Below, piece by piece: positions 32,358-41,974 of a DNA stretch of 64,000 nt. A program made the position numbers and the translations under genes. Under the pieces are notes generated by a model that did no database searches, was not told where the DNA came from, and saw only the letters and a list, made by a program, of their open reading frames with translations. How positions within the stretch are numbered: position 1 is the first letter of the stretch; each line of letters begins with the position of its first letter. The DNA is taken from assembly GCF_032595355.1 (NCBI RefSeq), contig NZ_JASMWN010000002.1, forward strand, positions 1 to 64,000, in the 5' to 3' direction. This DNA is from Sedimentitalea todarodis. Its GTDB lineage: Bacteria; Pseudomonadota; Alphaproteobacteria; Rhodobacterales; Rhodobacteraceae.

Positions 32358-33086
32358 TCAGCCGCGATCTGCCTTGAGCACCTCGACAAAGCGCAAGCGC
32401 GCTTCAGGCGGTGGCTTGTTTCCCAAAGCAGGGGCGAGCCGCTCTTTCAGGAAATAGCCGGTGGTGCCGAGCGCCTGAAGGATCTCGTCGTCAGACGCGT
32501 CGCCCTCGCCCCGCAGGATCGGCGGCAGGGGCAACATCCGGTCGGCCCATTGGCCGGCCCCGGCACGGGACACCGCACGGCCTGATTTGGGAGAGACATA
32601 GATCAGCCCATCCGTGACCCCGGTTGCCGCGCAGCTGGAAAGATCAAGGCCAAAGCCCATGTCATCAAGCAACGCAAGTTCCCACCTCAGATAGGCCAGT
32701 GGCCAGACTTCGTTCTGACCAAGGAGATCCAGCAATTGTTCGCTGCGCTTGTAGAGCGCCCCATGTGCCTCGCGCTCGGGCAAGCAGAAGGACAGCAACG
32801 ACGTAACTGCATTCAACCCGGCGAGCGCCATCCGCCCCGACATGGCAGCAGCCGCACGGCTGCGCAGCGGCTCCACCTGATAACTTCCGATGTGATCTTC
32901 GAGACGCGCGCGCCAGAGCAGATCAAGCTGAGCACCCGGTTGCAAAACCGGCGCGATCTTGCGACTGGCACCGCCCCGGACCACGCCCGCATGGCGCCCG
33001 TGCTCCTCGGTAAAGACGTCGATGATCGCCGCGGTTTCTCCGTGACGACGCATGGTCAGAAGGATGCCGTGATCGCGCCATTCCAT
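32358..33086 (-). CDS. recO: DNA repair protein RecO
   Basis: The 242-residue protein has the RecO N-terminal OB-fold (MEWRDHGILLTMRRHGETAAIIDVFTEEHGRHAGVVRG) and a helical C-terminal domain with RWELALLDDMGFGLDLSSCAATG. It promotes RecA loading and strand annealing in RecFOR recombination. It lies downstream of the era-rnc-lepB-acpS block in the order usual for Rhodobacterales, 72 bp after the DUF1491 gene. Confidence 0.93.
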   Translation of the reverse strand: MEWRDHGILLTMRRHGETAAIIDVFTEEHGRHAGVVRGGASRKIAPVLQPGAQLDLLWRARLEDHIGSYQVEPLRSRAAAAMSGRMALAGLNAVTSLLSFCLPEREAHGALYKRSEQLLDLLGQNEVWPLAYLRWELALLDDMGFGLDLSSCAATGVTDGLIYVSPKSGRAVSRAGAGQWADRMLPLPPILRGEGDASDDEILQALGTTGYFLKERLAPALGNKPPPEARLRFVEVLKADRG

Positions 33087-33158
33087 ACCGCACTAACTCA
33101 TGCAAATCAGCCGAATTCAAGAGATCGCCGTGAGGGTCAGACACGGGCGCAATTCGGG

Positions 33159-33491
33159 CTAGTCAGCCAATCCCGGTTCGTCCAGCAAATTGCGCCCGGC
33201 ACGGTCCTCTATCTCGACCACCCAGAGATCCGGGTCAAACCCACGCTGGCGGGCAATCGCGGCATCCACCTCGAATTCGGACCCCTGCAACAACGTAATC
33301 CAGCGCCGATCGCCGGTCATGAGATCAAAACTGCGTTGAAAGGCGGTCGCCTGCCCATCCAGCGTGTTGAGCTTGATCAGAACGGCCCCCGCCGTGTCAT
33401 CCCCGTGCGCGACAACAAAGGCGGGAATATCCATGCCACGCAGGCGCGCCAGATAGGACTGCACCCAAAATTGCGCGGTCAGGCGGACCAT
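33159..33491 (-). CDS. DUF1491 family protein
   Basis: The 110-residue protein begins MVRLTAQFWVQSYLARLR and contains GDRRWITLLQGSEFEVDAAIARQRGFDPDLWVVEIEDRAGR, the conserved end of DUF1491 proteins of alphaproteobacteria (the quoted region spans residues 60-100). Function is unknown. The start codon overlaps the era stop codon by one base (TGATG). Confidence 0.83.
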   Translation of the reverse strand: MVRLTAQFWVQSYLARLRGMDIPAFVVAHGDDTAGAVLIKLNTLDGQATAFQRSFDLMTGDRRWITLLQGSEFEVDAAIARQRGFDPDLWVVEIEDRAGRNLLDEPGLAD

Positions 33492-34393
33492 CAGGCACCG
33501 TCTTTGAAATCGAGACCCATTTCGGAGTAGCGCTCTGACTCTTCCAGCCAGTTGGGCCGCACCTTGACCTGAAGGAACAGATGAACCTTGCGCCCCAGAA
33601 ACTCACTGAGGTCCTCGCGCGCGGCCTTGGACACGGCCTTGATGGTCTCGCCCCTGTGGCCCAGCACGATGCCCTTGTGCCCATCGCGCACCACATAGAT
33701 GATCTGATCGACCCGGGCCGAGCCATCCTTGCGTTCTTCCCAGTTCTCGGTTTCCACTGTCATCTGATAGGGCAATTCCTGATGCAGCCGCAGGGTCAGC
33801 TTTTCGCGCGTCATCTCGGCGGCGATCATGCGCATAGGCAGATCGGCGATCTGGTCTTCAGGATAGAGCCAGGGCCCCTCGGGGACTTCGCCAGCCAGCC
33901 AGTCTCGCAGCGTTTGAATCCCATGCCCTTTTTCGGCGGAAATCATGAAGGTCTCGGCAAAGCCGTAGCGGTCGTTCATCTCCTTGGCCAGGGCCAGCAA
34001 CACCTCGGATTGGACCCGGTCAATCTTGTTGATGGCCAAGGCAATCTTGCGGCCCTTGCCGATATCGGACAGCCCTTCGAGAATACGCTCCACGCCTTCG
34101 GTGACACCGCGATGGGCCTCGATCAGCAGAACCACCACGTCGGCGTCCGCCGCTCCGCCCCAGGCGGCGGCAACCATGGCCCGGTCAAGGCGGCGGCGCG
34201 GTTGGAACAGGCCTGGTGTGTCGACAAATACGATCTGGCTGTCGCCTTCCATCGCCACACCGCGAATGCGTGCGCGGGTGGTTTGCACCTTGTGGGTGAC
34301 GATCGAAACCTTTGCCCCGACCATGCGGTTCAAAAGTGTCGATTTACCCGCGTTGGGCTCCCCGATCAGCGCGACAAATCCGGCGCGTGTCAT
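33491..34393 (-). CDS. era: GTPase Era
   Basis: The 300-residue GTPase has the G1 motif GEPNAGKST, G3 DTPGLF, G4 NKID, and a C-terminal KH domain with GHRGETIKAVSKAAREDL. It binds the 3' end of 16S rRNA and is needed for 30S assembly. It overlaps rnc by four bases, so the two are translationally coupled. Confidence 0.96.
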   Translation of the reverse strand: MTRAGFVALIGEPNAGKSTLLNRMVGAKVSIVTHKVQTTRARIRGVAMEGDSQIVFVDTPGLFQPRRRLDRAMVAAAWGGAADADVVVLLIEAHRGVTEGVERILEGLSDIGKGRKIALAINKIDRVQSEVLLALAKEMNDRYGFAETFMISAEKGHGIQTLRDWLAGEVPEGPWLYPEDQIADLPMRMIAAEMTREKLTLRLHQELPYQMTVETENWEERKDGSARVDQIIYVVRDGHKGIVLGHRGETIKAVSKAAREDLSEFLGRKVHLFLQVKVRPNWLEESERYSEMGLDFKDGA

Positions 34394-35076
34394 GTCTGCT
34401 TCTCCAGTTTCTGCAACAGCGCGGTGGCCGCGCCTTGTTCCGCCTGCCGTTTTGATCCGGCGCTGGCCCTTGCCTCTGCCCCGCTTTCCAGCTGCGCGGC
34501 AATGGTAAAGACAGGGGCATGATCAGGGCCGCTGCGTTCGAGTTCGACATAGGTTGGCGGCATCTGGCCGCGTGCCTGCGCCCATTCCTGCAAGGCCGTT
34601 TTGGCATCGCGTGCATCGGCCTCGACCCCGGCGACACGGTCGCCCCAGAGACGCAGGATCATGTCGCTGGCGGCCTCAAGACCGGCATCGCGATAGACGG
34701 CAGCAATCACCGCCTCCATGGCATCCCCGAGCAGCGCCTGTTTGCGTCGCCCGCCAGACAACATTTCCGAACGTCCCAGCTTGAGTACCGCGCCAAGTTC
34801 GATCTCTCTGGCCACATCGGCGCAGGTTTCCTTGCGCACCAGCGCGTTGAAACGCGGTGCCAACTGGCCTTCGCTGGCCGCCTCGTCCTTCTCGAGCAAG
34901 GCCGACGCCATCACCAGACCCAAAACCCGGTCCCCCAGAAACTCGAGCCGCTGGTTGTCCGACCGCGTCGGCGAGGACACAGACCCATGGGTCAGCGCAC
35001 GAACCAACAGCTCTGGCCGAGCGAATTCATGGCCGATCCGGCGTTGAAACGCCTGCAGGTCGGCCCCCAGCTTCAC
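34390..35076 (-). CDS. rnc: Ribonuclease III
   Basis: The 228-residue protein has the catalytic signature NQRLEFLGDRVLGL in the N-terminal nuclease domain and a C-terminal double-stranded-RNA-binding domain (DAKTALQEWAQARG to the end). It processes rRNA precursors and other duplex RNA. Its start overlaps the lepB stop by four bases. Confidence 0.95.
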   Translation of the reverse strand: MKLGADLQAFQRRIGHEFARPELLVRALTHGSVSSPTRSDNQRLEFLGDRVLGLVMASALLEKDEAASEGQLAPRFNALVRKETCADVAREIELGAVLKLGRSEMLSGGRRKQALLGDAMEAVIAAVYRDAGLEAASDMILRLWGDRVAGVEADARDAKTALQEWAQARGQMPPTYVELERSGPDHAPVFTIAAQLESGAEARASAGSKRQAEQGAATALLQKLEKQT

Positions 35077-35909
35077 TGCACCGCCTTGAAGAACCGATCG
35101 CCACGCCAGGTCCAGAAGAACAGCATGGAGCGGCCCGCCGAACTGAACATGATACGATCCGCGCGCCCGATCAGGTTCTCAAACGGCACGAAACCGACAC
35201 CACCCGCGCTTTGAGGCACGCGGCTGTCCATGGAGTTATCGCGGTTATCACCCATGAAGAAATAATGCCCTTCCGGCACCAGATAGACGCCGGTGTTGTC
35301 CAAACCCTGATTGCCGATTTCCAGAATGTCGTGCGAGTTTCCATCCGGAAAAGTCTCGATCAGGCGCTGCTTTTCACAAGCTGCCCCCGGACCGACCGGC
35401 CCGTTGGAACAGCGCGGGCGGCTGCCCTGCGGCCCTTGCGGTTCGTAGGTTTCGATGAATACGCCATCGTCCTGCAACTGCACCGGCTGATCGTTGATCG
35501 ACAACACACCGCCATTGATCTGAATCCTTTCGCCCGGCAGACCGACCAGACGCTTGATGAAGTCACGACCCGATACCGGGTGGCGGAACACGACCACATC
35601 CCCGCGCTCGGGCTCGGATCCGAACAGGCGGCCATTGTTCTGCGGGAACACGCCACAGACATCTTCGGCGTCGATATTGATGCCGATGCCCGGCATGATC
35701 ACACTGGGACAGGACGCGTAGGAGTAACCGTAGGCCATCTTGTTCACAAACAGGAAGTCACCGATCAGCAGCGTCTCCTTCATCGAACCCGAGGGAATCC
35801 AGAAGGGCTGAAAGAACAGCGTACGAAACACACCGGCGATAAGCAGGGCGTAGACGATGGTCTTGATCGTCTCGACAATCGCGTTTCCTTTTGTGGCTTT
35901 CTCGGCCAT
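35073..35909 (-). CDS. lepB: Signal peptidase I
   Basis: The 278-residue protein has an N-terminal membrane anchor (residues 11-30), the catalytic serine in IPSGSMKETLLIGDFL, the catalytic lysine in RDFIKRLVGLPGERIQI, and GDNRDNSMDSR, the C-terminal family box. It cleaves signal peptides from exported proteins. It is coupled to rnc by a four-base overlap. Confidence 0.96.
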   Translation of the reverse strand: MAEKATKGNAIVETIKTIVYALLIAGVFRTLFFQPFWIPSGSMKETLLIGDFLFVNKMAYGYSYASCPSVIMPGIGINIDAEDVCGVFPQNNGRLFGSEPERGDVVVFRHPVSGRDFIKRLVGLPGERIQINGGVLSINDQPVQLQDDGVFIETYEPQGPQGSRPRCSNGPVGPGAACEKQRLIETFPDGNSHDILEIGNQGLDNTGVYLVPEGHYFFMGDNRDNSMDSRVPQSAGGVGFVPFENLIGRADRIMFSSAGRSMLFFWTWRGDRFFKAVQ

Positions 35910-35964
35910 GCGGATCTCCGGTATTGCTGGGTTGGGCGCTACATGCGGGGCGGCATGGTCAGTG

Positions 35965-36384
35965 TCAAGGCGCAGAGTCAGGGTTGGCGCGCGGGCGCGC
36001 CTCGATCACGACAAAGGCCTGGGCCCAGGGATGATCGTCGGTCAGGGTCACATGGATTATCGCCTCATGCCCCGGCGGCGTCATCTGTGCCAGCCGGTCA
36101 GCCGCCCAACCTGTGACCTCCATGACCGGCTGGCCGGAGCGCAGGTTGCTGACGGCCATGTCTTTCCAGGCGATCCCCATGCGCAACCCGGTTCCCAACG
36201 CCTTGGAGCACGCCTCTTTCGCGGCCCAGCGCTTGGCATAGGTCCCGGCCGTGTCCCGGCGTCGCTCCGCCTTTTGCTGCTCAATCTCGGTGAACACCCG
36301 GTTGCGGAACCGGTCGCCAAAGCGCTCAAGCGTCCCCTGGATGCGTTCGATATTTGCAAGATCGGTGCCGATGCCGAGAATCAT
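35965..36384 (-). CDS. acpS: Holo-[acyl-carrier-protein] synthase
   Basis: The 139-residue protein has the Mg2+ and CoA binding motifs ILGIGTDLANIERI and AKRWAAKEACSKALG. It transfers the phosphopantetheine arm to ACP. It follows the membrane protein upstream with a four-base overlap and precedes lepB by 55 bp. Confidence 0.95.
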   Translation of the reverse strand: MILGIGTDLANIERIQGTLERFGDRFRNRVFTEIEQQKAERRRDTAGTYAKRWAAKEACSKALGTGLRMGIAWKDMAVSNLRSGQPVMEVTGWAADRLAQMTPPGHEAIIHVTLTDDHPWAQAFVVIEARPRANPDSAP

Positions 36385-37115
36385 TGATCTGTGGCCCCTT
36401 CATCGCCCCACCAATTGCGCAGGTATTCTGCGGTGTCTGCGGTGAAAGTCTCGTTCGCCCACTCTCTGAATGCGTCCCTGGCTTCGGATGCCCTGGTGCT
36501 CCAGTCGGGTGCCACCAGGCCGTCATAATATTCTGCAGCGGCGTCCCAAGCCGCTTGGGGCGTTGTCGTCACAATCCTCAAGAGCTCTTCGCCGCTTGGC
36601 AGTTCCTCGAAATCCGGCAATTGCTCGCGGATCATTGCGGTGCAATCAAACGCGTCCGTAGCCAACTGCCGCGCGGTCTCGTGGTCGGCTTCGGCGGCAA
36701 GTGCAGCTTCCAGTCCGGCCATATCGGCGGCGGTATCGCAGGCGTCCTTGACCTCAAGCGACAGTGCCCCGGCAATGACGGCTACCCCCACGACTGGAAT
36801 TGCCTCGCCCGCGACCGATGAAATGTTGCGCACCGCACCGCGCTGAACCCGACGGCTGACGCGTTTGGTCGTTTCACGTCCGATTTTCTGCGCGGCCTTG
36901 CGCCGGGTCAGCCTTTCGCCCGCTTCGCGCGCCGCGACGGTGGTGACGCCCACGGCATTCAACGCACTGGAAGCGGCAGCATAGACCCCTGTCACCGTGA
37001 GAGTGGCGACGTTGAAGGCCAGAGAGGCAACCAACGCAAGAACCGCGAAAATTGTGGCGAAACGGCGGATCAGACGAAACGGCAGGCTCAGAAGCCAGAG
37101 GACGCTGCGCATCAC
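36381..37115 (-). CDS. Hypothetical membrane-anchored protein
   Basis: The 244-residue protein has one strong N-terminal membrane segment (FAVLALVASLAFNVATLTV, about residues 23-42), then a basic stretch (RLTRRKAAQKIGRETTKRVSRR) and a second hydrophobic segment (VVGVAVIAGALSLEV). The C-terminal half is acidic and helical. I recognise no family. It lies between pdxJ and acpS, overlapping acpS by four bases, so it is part of the same transcript. Confidence 0.75.
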   Translation of the reverse strand: MMRSVLWLLSLPFRLIRRFATIFAVLALVASLAFNVATLTVTGVYAAASSALNAVGVTTVAAREAGERLTRRKAAQKIGRETTKRVSRRVQRGAVRNISSVAGEAIPVVGVAVIAGALSLEVKDACDTAADMAGLEAALAAEADHETARQLATDAFDCTAMIREQLPDFEELPSGEELLRIVTTTPQAAWDAAAEYYDGLVAPDWSTRASEARDAFREWANETFTADTAEYLRNWWGDEGATDQ

Positions 37116-37119
37116 ACTC

Positions 37120-37869
37120 TCACGATACCCGGGCCTGATCCATCAGCCGCCGCATTTCGGAAATCGCGGGCTTCAACCCCAGGAAAATGGACTCGCCGAT
37201 CAGAAAATGGCCGATATTCAACTCGCGTACCTCGGGAAACGCGGCCACCGGAGCGACGGTGTCATAGGTCAGCCCGTGACCCGCGTGTACTTCAAGCCCC
37301 AGAGAGTGGGCATAGGCCGACATCTCGCGCAAGGCGTCGAGTTCGCGTTGATGATCCTCCATCCGACCTTCCGAGAAGGCATCGCAATAGGCACCGGTGT
37401 GAAGTTCGATCACCTCGGCCCCGATCCGGTGCGCGGCCTCGATCTGACGTTTGTCTGCCGCGATAAAGATGGAAACGCGACAGCCGACGTCGCGCAGGGG
37501 GGCAATGAAATGCGCCAACCGGTTTTCCTCACGCGCGACCTCAAGCCCGCCTTCGGTGGTGCGTTCTTCGCGCTTTTCCGGCACGATACAGACAGCATGG
37601 GGTTTGTGACGCAATGCAATCGCCTGCATTTCATCGGTGGCCGCCATCTCGAAGTTCAGCGGGATGTTCAGTACGTCCATCAGCCCGTCGATATCTGCAT
37701 CGCTGATATGTCGCCGATCTTCGCGCAGATGCGCGGTGATCCCATCCGCGCCCGCCTCTTCCGCCAACCGCGCGGCGCGCAGAGGATCGGGATATGTGCC
37801 GCCACGGGCATTTCTGACGGTGGCGACATGGTCGATATTCACGCCAAGGCGCAACTGGTGCTGTGTCAT
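37120..37869 (-). CDS. pdxJ: Pyridoxine 5'-phosphate synthase
   Basis: The 249-residue TIM-barrel enzyme has LGVNIDHVATVRNARG at the N-terminus and ADGITAHLREDRRHI, the conserved active-site block; HAGHGLTYDTV and FLIGESIFLGL follow. It condenses 1-deoxyxylulose 5-phosphate with 3-amino-2-oxopropyl phosphate in vitamin B6 synthesis. Confidence 0.96.
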   Translation of the reverse strand: MTQHQLRLGVNIDHVATVRNARGGTYPDPLRAARLAEEAGADGITAHLREDRRHISDADIDGLMDVLNIPLNFEMAATDEMQAIALRHKPHAVCIVPEKREERTTEGGLEVAREENRLAHFIAPLRDVGCRVSIFIAADKRQIEAAHRIGAEVIELHTGAYCDAFSEGRMEDHQRELDALREMSAYAHSLGLEVHAGHGLTYDTVAPVAAFPEVRELNIGHFLIGESIFLGLKPAISEMRRLMDQARVS

Positions 37870-37971
37870 CTTACGGCTCTCGCTTCTCGGTCCAGCGGCA
37901 GCCTAGTGCATTTCAAAAGAAACATGAATCGTCTTTCGCAGCCTCGCTCCAACGAATTGTATCCGCGCATC

Positions 37972-38628
37972 CTATTCCGAGCGCCGAGCGGCGTCCTCCT
38001 CTGCCTCCGCCAATCTCCGGATCGCATCGAATTTCTTCTTGATCTGCTTCTTGCGCCGCTTTTGATAGGCACGGATGACCGGCACGCTCAAGACATAGCA
38101 AACCGTCGCCGCAATCATTCCCGGGATAATCCCTCCGACGAGATATGGCAGGAAAATCTCGCTATAGAAAACACTCAAACCCTGCCAGTCGGGCTCGCGA
38201 TCTGAAAAGATGGCGACAAAATTGCTCTGGAGATCATGCGCGGCATCGATGAACTTGCCGCCAAATGACCTTGCGGCACCCTCTTCGAATTCCGTACCCA
38301 GAATGAAATGTCCGGTCTTGAGCGAGGCGAATCCGATCGGCACATAGGTCAGAGGATTCCCGAAGAATGTCGCCATCAATGCCGCGAGGATATTGCCGTG
38401 GATCACTCGGGAGATCAGGAACGCCACCAGAAAATGCATCGTATAAAATGGCGTGAACGTCGTGAAGACCCCAGCCCAAATTCCGCGCGCTATGCGTTCG
38501 GGCGTGTCTGGCAGACGTCTGACGCGATGTTTGACGTAGTGAAAGGCGCGGGTCCAACCCCCTTTGGGATATAGGAAATCCGCAATCGCGCGCAGCACTG
38601 AGCGTCGGTCACGGCGTCTAAATACCAA
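37972..38628 (-). CDS. DUF2062 domain-containing membrane protein
   Basis: The 218-residue protein contains the DUF2062 pattern: TPERIARGIWAGVFTTFTPF, ATFFGNPLTYVPIGFASLKTG and a membrane segment near GGIIPGMIAATVCYVL. The C-terminus is basic and charged. Function is unknown; the family is common beside rsh in Rhodobacterales. Confidence 0.83.
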   Translation of the reverse strand: MVFRRRDRRSVLRAIADFLYPKGGWTRAFHYVKHRVRRLPDTPERIARGIWAGVFTTFTPFYTMHFLVAFLISRVIHGNILAALMATFFGNPLTYVPIGFASLKTGHFILGTEFEEGAARSFGGKFIDAAHDLQSNFVAIFSDREPDWQGLSVFYSEIFLPYLVGGIIPGMIAATVCYVLSVPVIRAYQKRRKKQIKKKFDAIRRLAEAEEDAARRSE

Positions 38629-38657
38629 GGCGGTTTCCCCTTCGGTCCCGGTCCTGC

Positions 38658-40790
38658 TTAGCTGACCGCGGCGTGAACCTTGGCCTTTTCTCGAAACCGC
38701 TCGACAGCAGCAACATCGCTTTCCGCCTCGAGCGCCAACATCAGCGAGAGCAGTTGTTCCACATCCCGCAGTTCTACGTTGACAATAAGACGATAAAAAT
38801 CCGGTTTCCTGTCAACGAACTCAAGATCGCTGATATTGGCCTTTTTTTCTCCGATCAACGTGCAAATTCGACCAAGCACTCCAGCGTCATTGCCGATTGT
38901 CAGATCCAGCGTCGCGCCATAGACCGCCGGATGGGTGCCGCTGTGCCAATGCAGGTCAACCCAGCGTTCCGGTTGTTCTTCATACTCGCTGAGCCGATCA
39001 CAATCGATCGCATGCACCACGACGCCTGTGCCACGAAAGGTGATGCCGACAATCCGTTCGCCCGGCAATGGCTGGCAACAGGGTGCGCGTTCAAACGACT
39101 GTCCGGCGTTGAGACCGATGACCGCGCGCCGCAGCGGAATCTGATCGCCCTCGTCAGGGGCGAGATCGGGATAGACCGCCTGTACCACATCATGCGCGGT
39201 GAGCTCAGCGCTGCCCAACCGGGCCAGCAGCTCCTTGCGGTCCTTGAGCCGCAAATGCCGGGCCGCCGTCGCCAGTGCCTTGTCGGTCGCTTTGCGGCCA
39301 ACATGATCAAACGCGGCACGGGCGAGTTCCTGGCCAAGTTTGACAAACCGCTCGCGGTCGACTTCCCGCAAGGCTCTGCGAATGGCGGTTCGCGCCTTGC
39401 CGGTCGTGGCGATGTCGAGCCATGTGGCCTGGGGAGTCTGGCCTTCCGCAGTGATGATCTCGACCGATTGCCCGTTCTTGAGCCGCGTCCAGAGCGGTAC
39501 ACGCAACCCATCGACCTTGGCGCCGACACAGGCCCCGCCGATGCGGGTGTGAATGGCGTAGGCATAATCAATCGGTGTCGCGCCACGCGGCAGTTTCACC
39601 ACGTCTCCCTTGGGGGTAAAGCAGAACACCTGGTCCGAATACATCTCGAGCTTGACCGCTTCGAGAAAATCTTCGTGATCTTCCTCGGCATCAAACTGTT
39701 CGGTCAGGCTCGAAATCCATTTGGCGGGATCGACCGCGAAGGGGTTCTCGGTACGGACCCCGTCGCGATAGGACCAGTGGGCCGCCACGCCGGTCTCGGC
39801 CACATCATGCATCTGGCGTGTGCGGATCTGGACCTCGACGCGCTTGCCGTCCCGGCCCGAAACAGTGGTATGGATCGACCGGTAACCGTTGGATTTCGGT
39901 TGGCTGATGTAGTCCTTGAAGCGTCCTGGCACCGCCCGCCAACGCTGATGAATTGCACCGAGCGTGCGATAGCAATCCTCTTCGCTGGCCGTGATGATAC
40001 GGAAACCGTAGATATCGGACAGACGCGAAAACCCCTGCTCCTTTTCCTGCATCTTTCGCCAGATCGAATAGGGTTTCTTGGCGCGGCCAAAGACCTCGGC
40101 CTCGATCCCGGCCTTGTCCAGTTCGCTGCGCATGTCTCCGGTGATCCGATGAATGACGTCGCCGGTTTCCCGCTGCAACGTGATAAAGCGTCGGATGATC
40201 GACTGACGGCCTTCGGGATTGAGCACGCGAAAGCTCAGGTCTTCGAGTTCCTCGCGCATCCACTGCATCCCCATGCGGCCGGCGAGTGGCGCATAGATGT
40301 CCATGGTTTCGCGCGCCTTTTGCACCTGCTTTTCCTGGCGCATGGACTTGATGGTGCGCATGTTGTGCAGACGGTCGGCCAGCTTGACCAGAATGACCCG
40401 CAGGTCCTTGGACATCGCCATGAAAAGCTTGCGGAAATTCTCGGCCTGCTTGGTCTCGTGGCTGGACAGTTGCAGGTTGGTGAGTTTCGTCACCCCGTCG
40501 ACCAGTTCGGCCACTTCGCGCCCGAACCGGCTCTCGACCTCCTTGAAGGACGCCTTGGTGTCCTCGATCGTATCGTGCAGGAGCGCGGTGATGATCGTGG
40601 CGTCATCCAGCCGCTGTTCGGTCAGAATGGCGGCGACAGCAATAGGATGGGAAAAATAGGGTTCGCCGGATTGGCGAAACTGGCCGTCATGCATCTGGGT
40701 GCCGTAGTCATAGGCGGCTGCGATGCGAGCGGCGTTTGTTTTCGGGTTGTAGTTGCGGACCAGCGCAATCAAGTCTTCAACTGCAATCAT
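38658..40790 (-). CDS. rsh: Bifunctional (p)ppGpp synthetase/hydrolase (RelA/SpoT family)
   Basis: The 710-residue protein is the single long RSH typical of alphaproteobacteria. The HD hydrolase domain has SHPIAVAAILTEQ and LLHDTIEDT; the synthetase domain has GFSRLSDIYGFRIIT and NGYRSIHTTVSG; TGS begins at VVKLPRGATPIDYAYAIHT; an ACT domain ends the protein. Both active sites look complete, so it should make and hydrolyse (p)ppGpp. It follows rpoZ by 31 bp on the same strand, the order known from spoT-rpoZ operons. Confidence 0.95.
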   Translation of the reverse strand: MIAVEDLIALVRNYNPKTNAARIAAAYDYGTQMHDGQFRQSGEPYFSHPIAVAAILTEQRLDDATIITALLHDTIEDTKASFKEVESRFGREVAELVDGVTKLTNLQLSSHETKQAENFRKLFMAMSKDLRVILVKLADRLHNMRTIKSMRQEKQVQKARETMDIYAPLAGRMGMQWMREELEDLSFRVLNPEGRQSIIRRFITLQRETGDVIHRITGDMRSELDKAGIEAEVFGRAKKPYSIWRKMQEKEQGFSRLSDIYGFRIITASEEDCYRTLGAIHQRWRAVPGRFKDYISQPKSNGYRSIHTTVSGRDGKRVEVQIRTRQMHDVAETGVAAHWSYRDGVRTENPFAVDPAKWISSLTEQFDAEEDHEDFLEAVKLEMYSDQVFCFTPKGDVVKLPRGATPIDYAYAIHTRIGGACVGAKVDGLRVPLWTRLKNGQSVEIITAEGQTPQATWLDIATTGKARTAIRRALREVDRERFVKLGQELARAAFDHVGRKATDKALATAARHLRLKDRKELLARLGSAELTAHDVVQAVYPDLAPDEGDQIPLRRAVIGLNAGQSFERAPCCQPLPGERIVGITFRGTGVVVHAIDCDRLSEYEEQPERWVDLHWHSGTHPAVYGATLDLTIGNDAGVLGRICTLIGEKKANISDLEFVDRKPDFYRLIVNVELRDVEQLLSLMLALEAESDVAAVERFREKAKVHAAVS

Positions 40791-40821
40791 CTGGTCCGCA
40801 CCCCGGAGTGTCGCGCTCTGG

Positions 40822-41175
40822 TCAGCCCTGGCCTTGGGCCTCCATCAACTGACGCAGCAACATCTCTTCAGACATGTCATCCTCGGCGGGCTTGTCGGCC
40901 TCTGCCCCCATCAGCAGCGCCATGGAGTCGTCTTCGGGCTCGTCAACTTCGATCTGGGTCTGGTTGCTCTCGATCAGACGCTCGCGCAGATCATCGGCAC
41001 GCTGGGTTTCCTCGGCGATCTCGCGCAGGGAAACGACAGGGTTCTTGTCATTGTCGCGATCAACGGTGATCGCACCACCCGCGGAAATCTCGCGCGCACG
41101 GTGGGCGGCAAGCATTACCAGCTCGAACCGGTTCGGGACCTTGTCAACACAATCTTCGACCGTAACGCGGGCCAT
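40822..41175 (-). CDS. rpoZ: RNA polymerase omega subunit
   Basis: The 117-residue protein begins MARVTVEDCVDKVPNRFELVMLAAHRAREI, the conserved omega fold (residues 1-30), and has a long acidic tail usual in Rhodobacterales. Omega assists assembly of RNA polymerase and helps form the ppGpp site. It precedes rsh. Confidence 0.95.
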   Translation of the reverse strand: MARVTVEDCVDKVPNRFELVMLAAHRAREISAGGAITVDRDNDKNPVVSLREIAEETQRADDLRERLIESNQTQIEVDEPEDDSMALLMGAEADKPAEDDMSEEMLLRQLMEAQGQG

Positions 41176-41268
41176 AGGCGACTCTCCAACAGCAAGTTTC
41201 TTTCAGAAAGAGGACGTTTAGTCGGGATCGCACCGATTGACAAGCGCAGAATGCCGCGGCGCAAAGCC

Positions 41269-41838
41269 CTAAATCGGACGCACGGCCGCCCTTTCATCCT
41301 CCGGCAATGCCGCACAAAGCGCGCGCACTGACACCTTGAGCACTGGATGCACCCAGTCCGGAGCGACATCTGCCATCGGTACAAGCGCAAAGGCCCGATC
41401 CTGCAAGCGTGGATGAGGCAGGATGAGCTCGTCCGGAGTCGCCCTGATCTGTTCCGCCGCAGGCAGGTCGCGCCAATGTGATTGCCGCGTGAGGTCTGGC
41501 AGGATCAATTGATCAAAGGCAAGCAAATCCGCATCCAGTGTCCGCATGCCCCAACGCTGAATCCGCTCACGCTGAAAGGCGGCCTCGACCTCGTGCATCC
41601 GGTCCAGCAGTCGCTCTGGCGAAAGCGACGTTTCCAGAGCGACAGCCGCGTTCACATAGTCCGGCCCCGCACCCGCAGGGAAACACGGCGTCGCATAAAA
41701 GCGGCTGACAGAACGAATCACCACATCGCGACTTGCCAGCATCTGCACTGCTTTCCGTAGCGTCGTTGCCGTAGGGGAACCCTGGAATGGCAGGTTTCCG
41801 CCCAGCCCAACAACGATATTTGACCGATTTCCGAACAT
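41269..41838 (-). CDS. folK: 2-amino-4-hydroxy-6-hydroxymethyldihydropteridine pyrophosphokinase
   Basis: The 189-residue protein begins with VVGLGGNLPFQG and contains RFYATPCFPAGAGPDYVNAAVALET, RWGMRTLDADLLAFDQLIL and HPRLQDRAFALVPMADVAP, the family signatures (motifs quoted in part). It transfers pyrophosphate from ATP in folate synthesis. I took the ATG at 41838; an in-frame start ten codons upstream lies in the divergent promoter region. Confidence 0.92.
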   Translation of the reverse strand: MFGNRSNIVVGLGGNLPFQGSPTATTLRKAVQMLASRDVVIRSVSRFYATPCFPAGAGPDYVNAAVALETSLSPERLLDRMHEVEAAFQRERIQRWGMRTLDADLLAFDQLILPDLTRQSHWRDLPAAEQIRATPDELILPHPRLQDRAFALVPMADVAPDWVHPVLKVSVRALCAALPEDERAAVRPI

Positions 41839-41974
41839 TTTTGACCCATTTTCACAATACCGGTACACTTGCGGTACTTGTCGAATTTCCTATTTTAAGC
41901 GTACCGACGCGTCAATTTTTACCACTCACTCACTCACGGAGCGTGTCGGGCCGTATTACCGGAAGGATCATTTG

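Noticed and set aside
38673..41069. Long plus-strand open frame opposite rsh
   Set aside because: Antisense to rsh, which has complete catalytic motifs; no ribosome-binding site or family match.
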